NCBI GenBank assembly: GCA_029975475.1
Contig: JARKPB010000018.1
Span: 103,869 to 167,868, forward strand
Direction of reading: 5' to 3'
Origin: Anaerolineaceae bacterium
Lineage (GTDB): Bacteria > Chloroflexota > Anaerolineae > Anaerolineales > Anaerolineaceae
DNA: 64,000 nt
The notes under the pieces are model-generated. The model did no database searches. It saw only the letters and a program-made list of their open reading frames with translations, and was not told the origin of the DNA. The position numbers and the translations under genes were made by a program. Positions 62,010 to 64,000 of this stretch are shown in pieces. Every line of letters begins with the position of its first letter. Within the stretch, counting starts at the first letter, position 1.

Positions 62010-63749
62010 TTACTTCTCGATGTAGATCGACAGCGGATCAACATCGCCAGGCCAGCCAGCATCCTGCGGGGTGGTCTTGATGCCCTTGACCCACGGTTTC
62101 ACCAGGTAAGCGTTGACGTTGTTCCACATGAAGGCAACCGCGGCATCGCTAACCAGCAGTTTCTGGGCATCGGCATAGTACTGAGCGCGCTTGGCGGGAT
62201 CGGGCTCGACATCGCCAGCTTTCATCAGTTTATCCAGCTCAGGATTGGCATAGCCGTAGCGCTGAGCGTATGGTGAGGTGGACATCCAGTAGACAGACAG
62301 CCAGTTCTGAGGATCCGGATAGTCCGCGCACCAGCCGAGGATGAACATCTGCGGGATGGTGGCACGATCTTTGGTCAGAGCGGTGAAGGTGGTGGCCTCA
62401 ACCGGGTTGAGTTTCACATCCACGCCCAGAACTTCCTTCCACTTCGCGGCCAGCCACTCCCAGCGGGTGCGGTTGCGCGGGGTGTCAGAGAAGGTTGCGG
62501 TAACATCCAGCGGTTTGCCGGCTTTGACCCAATCGGAATCAGCCAGGGTCGCTTTGGCTTTCTCAGGATCGTAACCATAGCGGTTCTCATCCGGATCGTA
62601 GCCGGGGAAGCCCTTGGGGATCCAGGTCAGGGTGGGGGAGCCGAGGCCCTTGAGGACATCTTTCACCCAGCCTTCGCGGTCCAGAGCGTACATGAAGGCT
62701 TCGCGAACCTTGACATCGGTGAAGGGCTCCTTGAAGGAGGTGAAGTACACGGCGAAGGTGCAGGAGCCAGGATAGACCATCTTCTCAGCGTTGAGGGTCG
62801 GATCGGCTTCCACAGTCGCCAGGTCTTCAGCAGCCAGACCGATAATGTCGAATTCGCCGTTCTTGTAGGCTTCGAAAGCCACAGCAGAATCGGTGATGTA
62901 CTTGAAGATCACATTGATCTTGGCCTTGCCGCGCCAGTAGTTCTCGTTCGGGACGAAAACAGCCTGGGTGGAGGGCTCGAGGACCGACAGAACCATGGCG
63001 CCGTTGCCAACATGGTATTTGGCTTCATTCCACCAGGTTTCGCCGCCTTCGGTGATCAATTCTTCCTTGGCCGGATAGGCAATCCACAGACCCAGCACAG
63101 TGTGCATGTAGGGAGCGGGCTGGGACATGGTGACCTTCAGGACCAGGCAGTCGGGCTGATCATAGCCGGTGCAGAGATTGCCAGCTTTGTCGTAGGCTTT
63201 GATGCCAACGGCGTCGCGCAGCTTGGCCAGCTCTTCAGGAGCGGCAGCCGGATCAGCGCTGCGGTATTCCGGAGCGCCGACGATTTCATCGGTGATGCCG
63301 GAATATTCACCCGCGGTGTTGGGATCCAGGTTGCGCAGCAGGGAATATTCAAAGCGCTTGGCGTTGAGCAAAGAACCATCCGAGTACTTCAAACCTTCGC
63401 GAATGTAGAAGGTGATCTCGGTCAGGTCCGCATTGTATTCCCATTTTTCCGCGGCGCCCGGAACAGTTTCCAGGTCAGCGTTCAGGCCGGTCAGACCTTC
63501 GTAGATGAGTTTGAGGTGAGCAATCTCATTGACGAAGGAGGCCTTCTGAGGATCAAGCAGGTCCGGATAGGTACCAAGATTGATCGTCAGGTCCTGGACA
63601 GGAACCTCGGTCGCAACTGGAGCTTCAGTAGCGGGGGCTTCAGTTGCAGGGGCTTCGGTAGCGGGAGCAGGGGTCGCCTGACCGCAGGCGGCCAGCAGCA
63701 TGCTCACCATGACCAGAAGCGAAAACAGAACAAACCACTTCGAACGCAT
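62010..63749 (-). CDS. Family-5 solute-binding lipoprotein, operon 2
   Basis: A 579-residue peptide/nickel-type binding protein. The signal peptide ends at the lipobox LLAAC (residue about 21), then a low-complexity linker with repeated ATEAP units. The binding domain has the normal order: QDLTINLGTYPDLLDPQKAS (from about 50), LKYSDGSLLNAKRFEYSLLR, DVKVREAFMYALDREGWVKDVL near 355, YGYDPEKAKATLADSDW, and the end DPLSIYIEK. The ATG at 63749 has AAGGAGGAG upstream; longer starts lack one. Followed by DppB and DppC; the ATPases of this transporter are on the other side, reaching past the window edge. Confidence 0.92.
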   Translation of the reverse strand: MRSKWFVLFSLLVMVSMLLAACGQATPAPATEAPATEAPATEAPVATEVPVQDLTINLGTYPDLLDPQKASFVNEIAHLKLIYEGLTGLNADLETVPGAAEKWEYNADLTEITFYIREGLKYSDGSLLNAKRFEYSLLRNLDPNTAGEYSGITDEIVGAPEYRSADPAAAPEELAKLRDAVGIKAYDKAGNLCTGYDQPDCLVLKVTMSQPAPYMHTVLGLWIAYPAKEELITEGGETWWNEAKYHVGNGAMVLSVLEPSTQAVFVPNENYWRGKAKINVIFKYITDSAVAFEAYKNGEFDIIGLAAEDLATVEADPTLNAEKMVYPGSCTFAVYFTSFKEPFTDVKVREAFMYALDREGWVKDVLKGLGSPTLTWIPKGFPGYDPDENRYGYDPEKAKATLADSDWVKAGKPLDVTATFSDTPRNRTRWEWLAAKWKEVLGVDVKLNPVEATTFTALTKDRATIPQMFILGWCADYPDPQNWLSVYWMSTSPYAQRYGYANPELDKLMKAGDVEPDPAKRAQYYADAQKLLVSDAAVAFMWNNVNAYLVKPWVKGIKTTPQDAGWPGDVDPLSIYIEK

Positions 63750-63852
63750 GTTTTTTCTCCTCCTTACTAAGGATACGGTTTGGTTTGGGTTTCTGGCGCC
63801 CTGGAGGAACTGGCTGAACCCCAAAGGCCGCCTTCCACCCAATCACGTGGCA

Positions 63853-64000
63853 CTACTTTACCATATGACAGGCCACACGATGGCCTGATGCCACCTCTCG
63901 AAATTCCGGTTCCACTTCCGCGCAGATCTTGTCCGCTAACGGACAGCGCGTCCGAAAGTGACAACCGCTCGGCGGATTCGCGGGCGACGGCACATCCCCT
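63853..64000 (-). CDS. C-terminus of a DppF/OppF-type ATPase, cut by the window edge
   Basis: The last 48 codons are visible, in frame up to the edge: [20 protein letters not shown], then a further cysteine-bearing segment and a stop TAG at 63853-63855. It aligns with the C-terminal oligopeptide-transporter domain of the ATPase at 51298-52284 ([20 protein letters not shown]). It is the ATPase of operon 2, lying upstream of its binding protein. The 103 bp between them hold a ribosome binding site but no convincing promoter. Confidence 0.9.
   Translation of the reverse strand, partial: GDVPSPANPPSGCHFRTRCPLADKICAEVEPEFREVASGHRVACHMVK

Noticed and set aside
63590..63680. Tandem repeat array in the operon 2 binding-protein gene
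   Set aside because: The repeated ATEAP units encode an ordinary lipoprotein linker of few copies.

Overview
The window reads as a contiguous chromosomal segment of an anaerobic bacterium of the Chloroflexota, most likely class Anaerolineae. This is inferred from the gene families and not from a marker search. The clues are a single-chain GlyQS glycyl-tRNA synthetase, a 14-gene complex I operon, clustered family-5 peptide transporters and a corrinoid/microcompartment island. No phage, insertion sequence, CRISPR array or rRNA gene was seen. The only RNA gene is a tRNA-Gln(UUG).

Region 1 (1-14172) is a metabolic island. It holds a bacterial microcompartment (BMC) operon (9916 down to 3665): RpiB-like isomerase, DeoC aldolase, three EutN/CcmL vertex proteins, a CoA-acylating aldehyde dehydrogenase, one BMC-H, one BMC-T, an EutJ-like ATPase and an unassigned small protein. 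This matches the sugar-phosphate-utilising (SPU) BMC plan: DeoC releases acetaldehyde from deoxyribose-5-phosphate and the dehydrogenase makes acetyl-CoA. On both sides lies a corrinoid methyl-transfer module: corrinoid protein, UroD-type methyltransferase with a thioredoxin-like tail, CobW-type GTPase, homocysteine-methyltransferase-like protein, RACo-type corrinoid activator and a MetH-activation-domain-like protein. A GntR/UTRA regulator is divergent from the BMC operon. Two nearly identical 27-bp sites with a TTTGTAC core lie downstream of the promoters of the corrinoid operon and of a gene leaving the left edge, so these two units are probably co-regulated.

Region 2 (14289-21590) carries two LysM/M23 cell-wall peptidases, a MEMO-family protein, PriA and Rho. 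Region 3 (21594-35850) is nuoA-nuoN in canonical order behind one good sigma-70 promoter. Region 4 (35880-50081) is housekeeping: a polytopic membrane protein, a receiver-HAMP-cyclase protein, RpoD, DnaG, GlyQS, RecO, cytidine deaminase, a CNNM/CBS protein, GlmU and tRNA-Gln. dnaG, rpoD and the first LysM/M23 gene appear to be leaderless.

Region 5 (50155-64000) holds a receiver/Roadblock-like protein and two peptide/nickel-type ABC transporter operons plus one extra binding protein. The most unusual object is the binding protein at 55712-57604. Its two halves are in swapped order: the half that is normally C-terminal follows the lipoprotein signal directly, and the normally N-terminal half ends the protein, as in a circular permutation. 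The frame is also broken by one in-frame TAA at codon 92. The other two binding proteins in the window have the normal order and serve as internal controls.
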